From positions 62,001-126,000 of IMG/VR virus record IMGVR_UViG_3300020183_000013: a stretch of DNA of 64,000 nucleotides. One strand, 5' to 3'. The notes below the pieces were generated by a model that saw only the letters and a program-made list of their open reading frames with translations, did not search any database and was not told the origin of the DNA. Source of the DNA: a virus. A program made the position numbers and the translations under genes. How positions within the stretch are numbered: the stretch's first letter is position 1; every line of letters begins with the position of its first letter. Shown in pieces: positions 19,019 through 32,900 of the stretch.

Positions 19019-20935
19019 ATGGCACTAGTAAATTTCACAGGGTTAGACTTTGATCAGTTAAAAATTTCGATTAGAGATTATCTCAGATCGAATTCAAATT
19101 TTACTGACTATGATTTTGAAGGATCAAATCTTTCCGTACTTGTTGATGTTCTTGCTTATAACACATATATTTCCTCATATAATGCTAATATGGTTAGCAA
19201 TGAGGTTTTTATTGACTCGGCAACACTTCGTGAAAATGTTGTTTCTCTTGCAAGAAATATTGGTTATGTTCCAAGATCAAGAAAAGCAGCAAAGGCAAAT
19301 ATTTCTCTCTTTGTAGATACTACTGAGTTCTCTACAACACCTTTAACAATGACCCTGAAAAGGGGAGTTGTTTGTTCTACAGGTAATGTTTTTGGAAACG
19401 TCAGTTATGCATTTACAATCTCTGAAGATAAGACCGTTCCTGTAGTCAATAATATTGCATTGTTTGACAATGTAGATATTGTTGAGGGTAATTTTGTAGT
19501 TACTAATTTTGTAAAAGATCCTTATAATAAGAAACAAAGATTTATCCTTCCAAATACTGGAATTGATACTTCTACAATTAAAGTTACAGTAAAGAGTAAC
19601 CAATATTCTACAAGTAGGACCGTATATACCTTAGCAGAGAATCTGTTTAACGTTACTGCGAATTCAAACATATATCTGATTCAAGAGATTGAAGACGGCC
19701 AATATGAACTTATTTTTGGTGATGGTGTTTTTGGAAGACAACTATCCGATGGAAATGTAATCGAAGTAAGTTATAATGTCTGTAATGGAGAGAATGGAAA
19801 TAATATTTCTTCATTCTCTTTTGCAGGAAGAATTACATATTTGAATGGTTCAACTGAAGTTGTTGTTACTTCTGGAATATCACTCGTCACTACGAATACA
19901 CCATCATTTGGTGGAGCTGCGATTCAAAGTGTTGATGCAATACGTAAATATGCACCAAAGTACTTTTCAACTAAAAACAGAGCAGTAACTGCAAGTGACT
20001 ATGAATCTTTGGTTTCTTTAGTATATCCAGAGGCTAAGTCAATATCCGTTTTTGGCGGTGAAGAACTATCACCACCAAAGTATGGGAAGGTTTTTATTAG
20101 CATCAAACCAACAAATGGTAATTACTTATCAAATACCATTAAAGAGAATATTCAAAGAGATTTAAGAAAATACTCTGTAGCGGGAATTGTCACTGAGATT
20201 ATCGACCTTAAGTATCTCTTTATTGAAGTAAATAGTAAAGTTTATTACAATACAAATCAAAGTCAAAGTAGTTCACAACTTAAAACTACAGTATCTTCTA
20301 ATATAGAAAACTATTCTAAATCATCCGAACTGAATGGTTTTGGTTCACGATTTAAATATAGTAAGTTCTTAAAACTTATTGATGATAGTGATCAGGCAAT
20401 TACATCAAACATTACCACAATTGTCATTAGAAGAGATTTGTCGGTGAATCTGAATGCGTTTACAAAGTATGAGATTTGTTATGGAAACCGCTTTAATATC
20501 AAAAATATGAGTGGTTATAATATTAAGTCTTCTGGATTTAAAATAGCGGGTCTTAATGATACTTTATATCTTGGTGATTTGCCTGATGCAAATGGTCTCA
20601 AGGGTAGAGTTTTCTTATTTAAATTGTCTGCAACCAATAGTCCAATAATTGTTAGAAACAATGTTGGAACTATAGATTATATCAAAGGTGAAATTTTATT
20701 GAATCCAATAAACATCTCATCAACCACATTGCAGAAAGATGGAAGCTCCACAATTGAAATTTCTGCGGTTCCATATTCAAATGATGTTATCGGATTACAG
20801 GACTTGTATTTGTCCCTAGATATTAATAATACCAATGTTGAAATCATTCCAGATAAAATCTTATCTGGAACAAATCCTTCAGGAAAAGACTACATCGTAT
20901 CCTCAAGTTATTCAAACGGACTTCTTGTAAGATAA
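19019..20935 (+). CDS. 6: Baseplate wedge protein gp6
   Basis: The protein (638 aa; T4 gp6 is 660) forms the ring that links baseplate wedges. The N terminus has the family pattern LRSNSNFTDYDFEGSNLSVL and LVDVLAYNTYISSYNANMVS, then IDSATLRENVVSLARNIGYV. These match the conserved N-terminal helical domain of T4-like gp6 (baseplate J-like). It follows gp25 and precedes the gp7-position protein, as in other cyanophages. Confidence 0.93.
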   Translation: MALVNFTGLDFDQLKISIRDYLRSNSNFTDYDFEGSNLSVLVDVLAYNTYISSYNANMVSNEVFIDSATLRENVVSLARNIGYVPRSRKAAKANISLFVDTTEFSTTPLTMTLKRGVVCSTGNVFGNVSYAFTISEDKTVPVVNNIALFDNVDIVEGNFVVTNFVKDPYNKKQRFILPNTGIDTSTIKVTVKSNQYSTSRTVYTLAENLFNVTANSNIYLIQEIEDGQYELIFGDGVFGRQLSDGNVIEVSYNVCNGENGNNISSFSFAGRITYLNGSTEVVVTSGISLVTTNTPSFGGAAIQSVDAIRKYAPKYFSTKNRAVTASDYESLVSLVYPEAKSISVFGGEELSPPKYGKVFISIKPTNGNYLSNTIKENIQRDLRKYSVAGIVTEIIDLKYLFIEVNSKVYYNTNQSQSSSQLKTTVSSNIENYSKSSELNGFGSRFKYSKFLKLIDDSDQAITSNITTIVIRRDLSVNLNAFTKYEICYGNRFNIKNMSGYNIKSSGFKIAGLNDTLYLGDLPDANGLKGRVFLFKLSATNSPIIVRNNVGTIDYIKGEILLNPINISSTTLQKDGSSTIEISAVPYSNDVIGLQDLYLSLDINNTNVEIIPDKILSGTNPSGKDYIVSSSYSNGLLVR

Positions 20936-20939
20936 AGTA

Positions 20940-23900
20940 ATGACAGAAAATAGAGTAAAAGTTTCTTCAGTTGTAAAAAATCAACTTCCTTCCTTTGTGC
21001 GAGAGGACTTTCCTCTTGTAGCAGAATTCTTAACTCAATATTACAAATCTCAAGAATATCAAGGTGCTCCAAAAGATTTACTTGAGAATATTGACAGATA
21101 TTTAAAGATTGATAATCTTACAAATTTAGTTGAAGAGACTACTCTTACTCAAGATATTAGTTTTTTTGAAACTGATATCAGAATTGATCCAACAACCATT
21201 AAAGGTTTCCCAGAAACCAATGGACTGGTTAAGATTGATGATGAAATTATCTTATATTCCGCTCTTTCAAAGTCTAACCCAACTTTCGAGTATCCAGATA
21301 CTTTATCTGGTTGTTCAAGAGGATTCAGTGGTGTAACGTCATACGAAGATTCGCAAAAAACTGATAAGTTAATTTTTAGTCAGAGTGAAGCGCAAGAACA
21401 TACTTTAGGAACTAAAGTAATTAACTTAAATGTTCTTTTTCTAAAAGAATTTCTTAAAAAAGTTAAAAAGCAATTTATTCCTGGATTTGAAGATAGGTTA
21501 TCCAGCGAAATCAATCAGAACGTCTTCATAAAGCAGTCAAATGACTTCTATACCTCAAAAGGAACTGATCAGTCATTTGAACTCCTTTTCAGAGCATTAT
21601 ACGGAGAAGATGTTCAAGTTATCAAACCAAGAGACTTTTTAATCAAACCCTCTTCTGCTGGTTATAGAGTTAGTTTAGATTTGGTCACGGAATTGGTTGA
21701 AGGTGATCCTTATCAATTACTGAACCAAACTTTGTATCAGAATGAATATTCTCAATATAATATCCCCAAGGCTTACGGTTCAATATCTAAGGTAGAAAAG
21801 GTTAGTTTTTCTGAAGAAAGTTATTATAAAATAAGTTTGGATTATGATTATGCTAAAGATATTAACCTAAGAGGAAGTGTCTTTGGAACTTTTTCTGTTC
21901 ATCCAAAAACAACACTAACTTTAGAAACTTCTATTGGATCTACATTTATTGATGTTGACTCTACAGTAGGATTCCCTGTTTCTGGCACATTAATTATCAG
22001 AAACAGTCAGGGAGTAGAGGAAACTGTTACTTATGCTGATAAGACAAATACACAGTTTTTAGGCGTACAAGGTCTTTCTATTGCCTTTGAGGCTGGGTCT
22101 CCAGTAACTCTGGATGTTTATTGCTTTGGATATTCGAAAGAAGACTCAAGTGAAGTTAAACTGAGAGTTAGATCAGTACTTTCTGATTTGAAAATAGAAG
22201 GTGACACATATTATTTTTCACCTAATGAAAAAATTAGAATTAAATCTTTAGGTATCATAAGTGATGATTCTAAAAAGAATGAGTGGATTTTAAATATCCC
22301 AAATAGATACGAATCAGTAAGAATTACTAGTTTTATCAGAAGAGATGAAGGTAGAAATGAATATATCTATAATTTAAGAACTCCAAATGAAAATTCAATC
22401 AACGTTGGTGATAGAGTAACATTAACGAGTAACACTATTAGAGGTGTAACTGGAACAGTAATTGGAATAGTCGATTCCAATACTTTTACTACATCTTTTG
22501 GGCAAAGTTTAAATCAGACAATAGATTATACTTTAAGAAAAACAATCTCAAAGGCATTCTCCTTAAAGTATCCAAATATCTCCAATTATACTACAAACGT
22601 TCAAAATACATACCTAAATTTCAAGGATGAAATTTTAGTTTCATCCTCATCAATTCCAAGTTATTATAGTGGTATAGACCCTGTAAGTATTAATGCATTT
22701 AATAAATCTTTTGTACTTCAAGATGGGATTTATAGTGAAGATACAACTTTAAATCTTTCCACATCAAATCCAAATTTATCTGATCACGAATTATATACAG
22801 GTGATTCTGTTTATTATAGTGGTCCAGAAAATCAAACATTCTTAGGATTAAATTCAGGAATATATTTTGTTAAGAGAGTTGATAATACCTCAATAAAACT
22901 TGCTAGAAGTAGATCAAATCTGTATGAAGGTGAGTTTGTAACTTTTACAGGTTCTATAAGTGGAAATAAATTAGATTATATTGATTTTTATAATAAGTCT
23001 CTTTATCCTCAAAATATTTTAAGGGAGATTAAAGATCCAGTAGATTTTGGTGGAGGTCACGAAACAAAACCAGGATCTGTTGGTATACTTGTTAATGGTG
23101 TAGAAATTTTAAATTATAAGTCCCAAGACTCTATTTTCTATGGAAAACTTGAAAGTATTGACGTAACATCACCTGGATCTAATTATGATGTTATTAACCC
23201 ACCAGTGCTTGAAATAAGTGATCCAACTGGAGTTGGTGCAACAGGAACTTGTTCAGTAATTGGATCTCTGAAAAGAATTGATCTCAAAGACCCAGGATTT
23301 GATTATATTTCAAAACCAGTAATTACAATTACTGGAGGTAATGGAACAGGTGCTCTTGCTGAAGTTACATTAAAAGATGTTGAGCATAACGTATTTTTTA
23401 ATGCTCTGTCTGGTATTAATACCAACAATAATACAATCGGATTTACAACTTATCACAAATTTAGAAATTCTGAGAGAGTAATATACAATAACTACGGACA
23501 AACTGCAGTTTCTGGATTAGTTACAAATTCAGATTATTATGTTTCTGTAGTAGATTTCAATACGATTAAATTACATTCCAACCAAGATGATGCTATCGTT
23601 GGATTAAATACTATTTCCTTGTCTCCTGGTGCGGGAGTTCAGGAACTTAAATCTTACTCAAGTAAAAAAATTATTGCCGGAATTGAAGTTATAAATTCTG
23701 GTTCTGGATATTGCACTAAAAAAAGATCTATAGTAGGAGTTAATACTGCAATAGATCAAATTAATATTAATAGACACGGTTATTCCAGTGGAGAAAAAGT
23801 AACCTATTATTCTGAAGGAACATCAATAGAAGGACTTGTACCAAGTACAACTTATTTTGTAGATGTTGTTGACTTTAATAATTTTAAACTTTGTGAAGTA

Positions 23901-26900
23901 GGAGTTGGAAATACTTCAGAGTATTTTTACTATGATAGCAAAAAATACGTTAATCTGAGATCTTCTGGATTAGGAACTCAGTTCTTCAAATATCCTGAGA
24001 TTACTGTAACAGTTTCTGGCAATATTGGAATTACTACACTGTTCAATCAAGATCTAAGCATTTTTGAGGCAAAAATCCAACCAGTTTTCAGAGGTGAACT
24101 AGAATCTATTGATGTTGTTGAATCCGGTTCTTCATATGGAAGCTCTGAGATTATTAACTTTGTGAAGCAACCTAACTTTATATTGAAGAGTGGTAAAAAT
24201 GCAGAACTTCAACCAGTAGTATCAAATGGTTCAATAGTTGATGTTTTAGTCCTTTCTGGAGGATCTGAATATAATTCACCACCTGATCTTGTGATAAGGG
24301 GTGATGGTTATGGTGCCAAGTTAACACCGATAATTTCTAATGGAGAAATTATCTCCGTTAAAATCATTAGAGGAGGAAATAATTATACACCAGGAACCTC
24401 CATCAGTGTGATTCCTGCAGGTCAAGGATGCAATCTAAATGCAAATATCCAAAAATGGACAATTAATGTTGTAGAAAAGAATATTCACAATATTGGAGCT
24501 GATGACGGATTCTTAGAGGTATCATCTAACAAGAAAGAACAGTTACAATATTATCATCTATATGCTCCAAGAAAACTGCGCGAGTCTGTATATTCACGCT
24601 CTATTGATAATTTAAAAGTTGATACTGATATTATTAAAAATAATGCTGGCGTAGAAATTTCTTCAAAAAATCATTCACCAATAATTGGTTGGGCATATGA
24701 TGGAAATCCAATTTATGGCCCATATGGTTATACTGAAAAATCAGGAGGAACAGTCAAGTTACTAACTTCTGGTTATGTTGCTACACTGAAAGCGAACAGA
24801 CCTCCCGAATATGTTGATGGAAAACTATCATATCCATTAGGATTTTTTATAGAAGATCACGATTATATTGGAAATTCTGATCTTGATGAACATAATGGAA
24901 GATTCTGTGTAACACCAGATTATCCAAATGGTACATATGCATATTTTGCTTCTATAGAATCTCTTCCTTCTGTTGGTGGAGTATTCAATAATTATAGAAA
25001 ACCCAAGTTCCCATATTTAATTGGAGACAGCTTTAAGTCAAAACCAAATAAATTTAATTTCAGTGCATTTTCCAATCAAAATTCAATAGATCTTAATGAG
25101 ACAGATTGGTTTAGAAATACATCATTCTTAAGAACCAGTTACTATGATTATATCTTTAATCCAAATAACTTTAAGAATCACAATTCTACAATTATATCCA
25201 CATCGGTAGGAACAATTGAATCTGTTGGTATTTTAACTGGAGGAGTAAACTATAAGGTAAATAATTCTGTTATCTTTGATAATTTAAATAGCGGCGGAGT
25301 AAATGCAAATGCAACTGTAGAAAGAGTTTCTGGAAAAACAGTTTCGAACATTAGTGTTGGTACAACTTTCATTACTGATGTTCAATTATTACCATCTCGT
25401 GGTGGTGAAATAATTGCATTTACCGAATATCCCCATAATTTAAACAATGATAATCTTACCCGTATTTCGGGAATTAATACTTCTACATCAGATATCTACG
25501 GATCGTATAACATAGGAGTATCTTCTAGTTTTTATATTCTAACTCAAGAGTTAGCAAACTCAGCAACTACCGGTATTACCACATACATCTTTGTTGATGG
25601 TAATATTTCTTTCCCATATCTTAGAGAAGATGATATTTTAACCATTGAATCTGAAAAAGTAAAAGTCCTTAATATTGACCTAGCACAATCTAGAATAAGA
25701 GTTAACAGAGAATATAATGGAACAACTGGTGCAGCACACACTGCAACAACAGTAATTTACAATGATTCAAGAACCTTTACTTTTACACACAATATCAAGG
25801 GACAAAATAATTTTGAAATTGATAGAAAATTATATTTCAATCCAATTGAAACAGTTGGATTAGGAACTATTGCCGGAGTAGGGATTGGAACAACATTATC
25901 ATTCTCAAACCCCGGAGTTGGAGTCACACAAAAGTTCATACCAACAAGAACTTTGTATTTACCAAATCACCAATTAAAAACTGGAGATTTACTAATCTAC
26001 TCAAGTGGTAATGGAAGCCCTATTTCCATATCCACAAATGGTATTTCAACATCATCTCTTACAAATTTACAAACAGTTTATGCAGCCAAGTTTTCAGATG
26101 ATCTAATTGGAATTTCAACTGTTAAAGTATATTTGAACTCCTCTGGTAACTTTGTAGGAGTTGCAAGTACTTCTAATAGTATTTTGTATTTCACTGGAAT
26201 CGGTACCGGTGTATATCACAGTTTTACAACTGTAAAAAATAATGTTCTTAAGTGTTTAGTAAGTAAGAACACAGTAACTGTATCGACTGCATCTACTCAC
26301 AACCTCAATTTAAAAGATAATGTAAAAATTGATGTAAATCCATCTATAGGATCTACTATTATTGTAAAGTATGATGATTATAATAGAAGAATTCTAATCA
26401 ATCCTAAGAGTTTCTTATCCTCAGATATTGATTTAACTGAAAATTCTATTTACTTACAAAATCATGACTTTAAGAATGGGGATAAAGTAGTATACACTGC
26501 AAACTCACCATCTGGTGGATTGGAAAACAATAGAATTTATTATGTATTTTCCTTTACTAAAGACAAGATAAAATTATGTGAAGATAGACACAAAGTTTTT
26601 TCTGAAAATCCAATATTTGTTGATATTACATCTGCAACTGATGGAACACTTTCGCCAATAAATCCACCAATCAAACTCTATAAAAATTCATCTGTTAAAT
26701 TTGATTTATCAGATTCATCTTTATCTGTTGTAAGAAATCTACAAAGATATCCTGCCTTTGAATTTAATATCTTTAAAGATTCTGAATTCAATTTCTTATT
26801 TGATTCTTCTGTACAGTCTAATAATTTTGAAGTAATTAGATCTACTGGAAGAGTTGGTATTGATGAATCTGCATCAGTAACCATTAGAATTAAAAATACT

Positions 26901-29900
26901 ACTCCAACAACACTTTATTACGACTTGACTCCTTTAGATAATTCAATTACAAGAAATAGTGATAAATTTGAAAAAATTATTGATAAAGAGGTTGTTAACA
27001 ACAATCAAATAACATTATTAAACAGCGGATATAGTGGATCTTATTCTGTTTCAGGAATAACTAGCACAACATTTAGTTATGATATTCAGAATGTACCCGA
27101 AAAATCTTCATACACTACTTCCGAAGCCTTTATAACTTATGATACTTCATCATTAACAGAATCTGGATCTATAACAAAGATTAAAGTTAATAATAGAGGA
27201 ATAAATTATAAAGTATTACCAGGAATTTCAACCGTTTCTACTCAAAATGGTTCTGGTGCTATTTTAGAACCTCAAAGTAGATCAATTGGAAAAATTATAT
27301 CAACAAAAATTGATGATATTGGATTTAATTATCCAACAGACTTTACTTTAAAACCAATAGTTAATGTTCCAGAAATTTTGAAAATGGAACAATTAACTTC
27401 ATTTGAAAAAATTGATGTTCTTACATATGGTAAAAATTACTTGGTTCCTCCTAGAATTATTGTTTTAGATGGATTTAGAAAAAATGTTGTAAATGATGTT
27501 ATATTGAGATTTGATTTTAGAAGTAAAGAATTAAAGATTGAAAAGAACACTTTTGGAATCTCCAATGTTGATCCAATCTTTATCCCTGTAAATAATTCTA
27601 ATGGCGTAGGAATTGGATCTATATCATTTAACCCATCAACTAAAAATGTCACTGTTAAGATGGGTGTTGGATTTAGCACGGATAATACATTCCCATTTGA
27701 AGTTGGTGATCGTGTTTTAATTGAAAATATTGGAATTACAACTTTAGGAAAAGGATATAATTCTTCTCAATATAACTATCAACTCTTTACATTAACAGAA
27801 GTCGATCAAAATATTGGTGGTATAGGATCAGTAACATATAATCTTTCTGACTTCTTATCTGATGGAGAATATCCAGGTATTTTTGATTCGGAAATTACTT
27901 CTGGAAGAATCATTCCAGAAAAGGATTTCCCAACCTTTAAGGCAATCTTGAAGAAGAATAACTTTATCATTGGTGAAGAAGTTGAAACTACAAATGGTTA
28001 TAATGGTGTTATTGAAAGTTGGAACTCAAACATTGAGTTATTAAAAGTTTCTTCCGATAGTGATTTTAAAATTGGAGAAACTGTAACTGGTAAGACCTCA
28101 AATACGCAAGGAATAATTAGAAGCAAAATTGATTTTGATGCGTATGTAAATCTAGATAGTAGTTCTTTAGTTTCTAGTGGATGGGAGTATGAGACTGGTA
28201 TTCTCAACAATTCTACTCAAAGAGTTCATGACAATGAATACTATCAAGATTTTTCATATTCTCTTAAGTCCAAAGTTTCATATGATGTTTGGGATAGTGC
28301 TGTAGATTCACTCAATCATACATCAGGATTCCTAAAGTTTAGTGATCTAATAGTTGAGTCTTCTCCTTCAGTTTCTGGATCACCAATAATAGCTCAAAAT
28401 GCAACCGAAACTTTGGTTGATATTGTTGAAGAAGTTGATACCAACTGTACATTTAATTTTGATTTGGTAACCGAAACTTCTTTCTCAATTGCCTCGGAGA
28501 CACTATCCAATCAAATTTTATTCAATAATAAAACTTTGATGGATTATTCTGAGTCAATTGGAAACAGAGTATTACTAATTGATGATATAAGTCCACAATT
28601 CAACAGCACTCCAAGACCAACCAATTTTTCTGTAGTTGGGTATTCAAGTGTTGATTCTCATTATAGAAAATATTTTGTTCACATTAGAGATAAGGTATTT
28701 TCTAAAGAACGTCAATTAATGTTGATTTCGGTTCTCCACGATGGATCCAATATATTTTCGAATCAATATGCAAAAGTCAATACTTATAGAGATCTTGGAT
28801 CTTTTGATTTCAAAATTTCTGGATTAGATTTACAATTTCTTTATTATCCAATTGATTTTGAAGTAAATGATTATAATGTTTCTCACGTTTCTTATGGATT
28901 AGAAGATGCATTCTCTGGAATTGGAACAGTTTCTCTAGGAGATTCTGTAAACATTGTAACTGATAGCATAGAAATTCAGTCTGGAATAACTACAACTGTT
29001 GTTGGAATTGCATCAACATATAGGTCTTCTAAGATTTTAGTTCTTGTAAATGATGTAGATAATAATGTTTACCAATCAAATGAACTTAGTGTTCTTTTTG
29101 ACGGTACTGATGTTAACCTGTTGGAGTACGGTCAACTTTCTAATGACAATCTGACCTCATTTGGATCTCCTGGTATAGGAACCTATGTGGTTTATTATGA
29201 TGCACTTTCATCACTAATTAATGTTGATTTTGTTCCAAGAGTTGGATTGGGAGCATCCTTGATAGCAAACACTATTTGTGTATCAATATCAAATACTTCT
29301 TCAGTTGGAGTTGGAACAACAGTTTTACAAACTGGTGATCTCAATTCTACAGTTACTTCAATAGCTTCTACTACGGCTCCAGTTCAAGTTCAAATTTCTC
29401 AGTTCCAATCACCACACGAATCTTCATATTGCATTGTAAGTATTGAAGATCTTACAAATAACCAATATAGAATGTCGGAGGTTGTTTCAATAACTGATGA
29501 TGATAATGCATATTTTGTTGAATATGGAATTATTGAAACTGGAAGCGGAATTGGAACAATTGGAATAGGCACAACTACTTCAAATAAAGTAAATCTATAT
29601 TTTACTCCTAATGCAAATACAGAGACTCAAGTTAGAGTTTTCCAAAATTCTCTCAGTCTTCAGGATGATGAAATTGAACTTGCATTAATAGATCTTAACA
29701 ATGGCGAAATTGAGTCTGGTTATGGAGAATATACCGGTATTGAAAAATCGGTCAGAAAAGATTTCAATTTAACTCATAAAGGAAATCAAATTTTTGAGCG
29801 CACATTTGTTGGTAGCAGTTCAACAACGGTTGATGTTGCTACAAATACTATTCTAATTCCAAATCACTTCTTCGTAACTGGAGAAAAACTAACTTATACC

Positions 29901-32900
29901 TCACCATCTTCAAATGTAACAAATGCTATTGGAATTGCATCAACATCTTTTGCTGGAATTGGAACCACTTCCCTTCTTCCATCTACAGTTTATGCTATTA
30001 AAGTTGATGAGGCAAAGATTAAACTTGCTCGATCCGCACAAGATGCTTTATCTGAAGTAGCAATACCACTTAATTTCACAAGTGTTGGAATAGGAAGTAA
30101 GCATACACTCACTTCATCCAATCAAAACTCTAGGGTATTAATTAGTATTGATAATTTCATTCAATCACCTATAGTATCAACAGCAGTTACTACAAGTTTG
30201 GCATCAACTATTACAAGTTTTGATGCTAGATTGAATTTTGTTGGAATTACTTCATTCTATGGTGGTGATTTAATCAAGATTGGTAATGAAATAATGAAAA
30301 TCAACACCGTTGGTTTTGGTTCTACAACAGTTGTGTTGGTTGATAGACCTTGGATGGGAACTGTATCCGCAGCACACTCATCTGGATCTTTGATCACAAA
30401 AGTTAATGGTAATTACAATATTGTTAATAATAAGATTTATTTTGTAGACGCACCTGAAGGAAACACTCCAATAGGTTCTACAACAAATTCACCAAACGAG
30501 AGAGATTGGACTGGAATAACGACAAGTTCTAAATTCCATGGAAGATCCTTCATAAGGTCTGGAACTATAAATTCGACGGTTGATACTTATTCAACTAACT
30601 ACATTTTTGATGATATTTCTCATCAATTTATCGGAACAGTAGATGATTTTGATCTGAAGGTAAACTCACAAAATGTTACTGGAATTGCTACAGGTAACGC
30701 TATTGTTCTGATAAATGGAGTATTCCAAGAACCACAAGGTGATCAAATAGCAACCAAAGACTATATTATTCAGGAAACTGCAGGAATTACTAGTATTACA
30801 TTTACAGGTTCTCCCGCATCCGTCCTTTCGGATCCAAACAGTGCTAGTGTACCTATCGGAGGTGTTATCATCGCTGTAGGGTCTACAGGAGGTCTTGGAT
30901 ATCAACCTCTAGTATCTGCAGGAGCTACTGCAATAATATCTGGATTGGGTACTATCAGTTCCTTCGGAATTGGTACTATTGGTTCTGGATACAGAGGTTC
31001 ATCATCATACGAAATTGAAACTGTAGTAAACCATCCGATCGGAATTGGAAGCACTGTACTTTACATTGCAAACCAAAATGGAGTTTTTGGAAAACTTAAT
31101 TTCTCAACATCAAATTCAATTAGTGTCGGAGACATTAAGGCTGCAAACATTGTAAGTATTGGAGACACCTTTGTAAGAATTAATGTAGCATCTTCTTCTA
31201 CTGTAGGAGTTGGAACTTCCAATACCGCAGTTGTACGATTAAATTCCCCAACATCTGGTATTGTAAACATTGGCGTTCAAACTTCATATGGCAATAGAAA
31301 TTATGAGACGTTTATTGGATTTACCACGGTAACAAATGGGCACATTTCAACTAATATTGTAATTACAAATCCAGGAACAGGATTCACATCATCTCAACCT
31401 CCTATTGTTCTTATTGATTCACCATTACCTTATTCAAATATTCCACTAGTTTATAGTTCATCTTCACCTGGAAATGGAATTGGATCTGAAGCTAAGGTTG
31501 ATATTATTGTAGGTCAGGGTTCTAGTGTAATTAATTTTGAAATTACAAATACTGGTTATGCATATGGAAATACAGAACTTCTTACTGTTCCCGTTGGTGG
31601 ATTAACAGGAATTCCTACAAATCCAAACATTCCTTTCTCAGAATTTAGATTGAACATAGAAAGAGTTTTCTATGATGAGTTTGCTGGTTGGAACGTTGGT
31701 CAACTTCAAGTATTAGATAGTTTTGAAAGATTCTTTGATGGAACCAGAAAAGTGTTCCAGTTGAGATTAAATAACAGTCCAGTTACCATAAGAGCTAAAA
31801 AAGGATCTAATATTAGCGTAAGAGACACATTACTCATCTTTATTAATGATATTTTACAGGTTCCTGGTGAATCTTATCAATTCAATGGAGGTAGTTTTAT
31901 TACCTTTACTGAGGCTCCAAAAGGACCTGTTGAAAATATTCCAAATTCTGGTGACAAGTGTAAGGTAGTTTTCTATAGAGGAACATCGCAGGTTGACGTT
32001 GTTGACGTTGATATAGTTGAAACTATAAAAGAAGGTGATGATTTAACTATTGTTAAAAATAAAAATACCTGTGCAAATTCCACAACTCAGGAGGAAAGAG
32101 TAGTAACTCTTGTTGAATCTACAGATTCTGTTTACACTACTCCATATAATGGTGTTGGAATATCAAATGATCCAAACTGCTTAAGACCAGTTACTTGGTG
32201 TAAGCAAACTAGTGATTTAATTATTAATGGAAAGATAGTAAGTAAAGCAAGATCTTTATACGAACCTCTTGTAAATCCAACCACAAATATCATTCAATCA
32301 GTTGGTTCAGCATCAACTCAAATATTTGTAGAGAGTGTAAAAACTTTCTTTGATCCAAATAATGAAGTTCCAGGAAACGTTAAACAAAAGACTATAGAAC
32401 TTATATCACAAGAAGATTTGGTTGGAGCTGCTGCAACTGCTTCAGTTTCTATTGCTGGAACTATAACTAACATTTATATTTCGAATGGTGGTGTAGGATA
32501 TAGCACATCTCCAGATGTTGTTATTTCTTCACCAATAGGAATTGGAACTACAGCAATCGTAACCTCAGTTATAAGTGGAGGATCAGTAACCTCAATTTCT
32601 ATTGTTAATGCTGGAACGGGTTATTCTTCAATTGATCCCCCATCAATTTTAATTGCTCCACCAACCATAAAACTAGAAAAGAATGTTGTTTCAAGTTATG
32701 AAGGTGATTTTGGTGTTATAGTTGGTGTAACAACAACATCTGTAGGAGTTGCTTCAACTGGATTAGTTTTTGATCTGTTCATACCTTTAAATTCTTATAT
32801 TAGAAATTCCACAGTGACTGGATCAGGATCTACAAATATCAGTGGAATACAGACTGGATTCTACTTTACAGTTCATAACTCCAATGTAGGAAGTGGATTC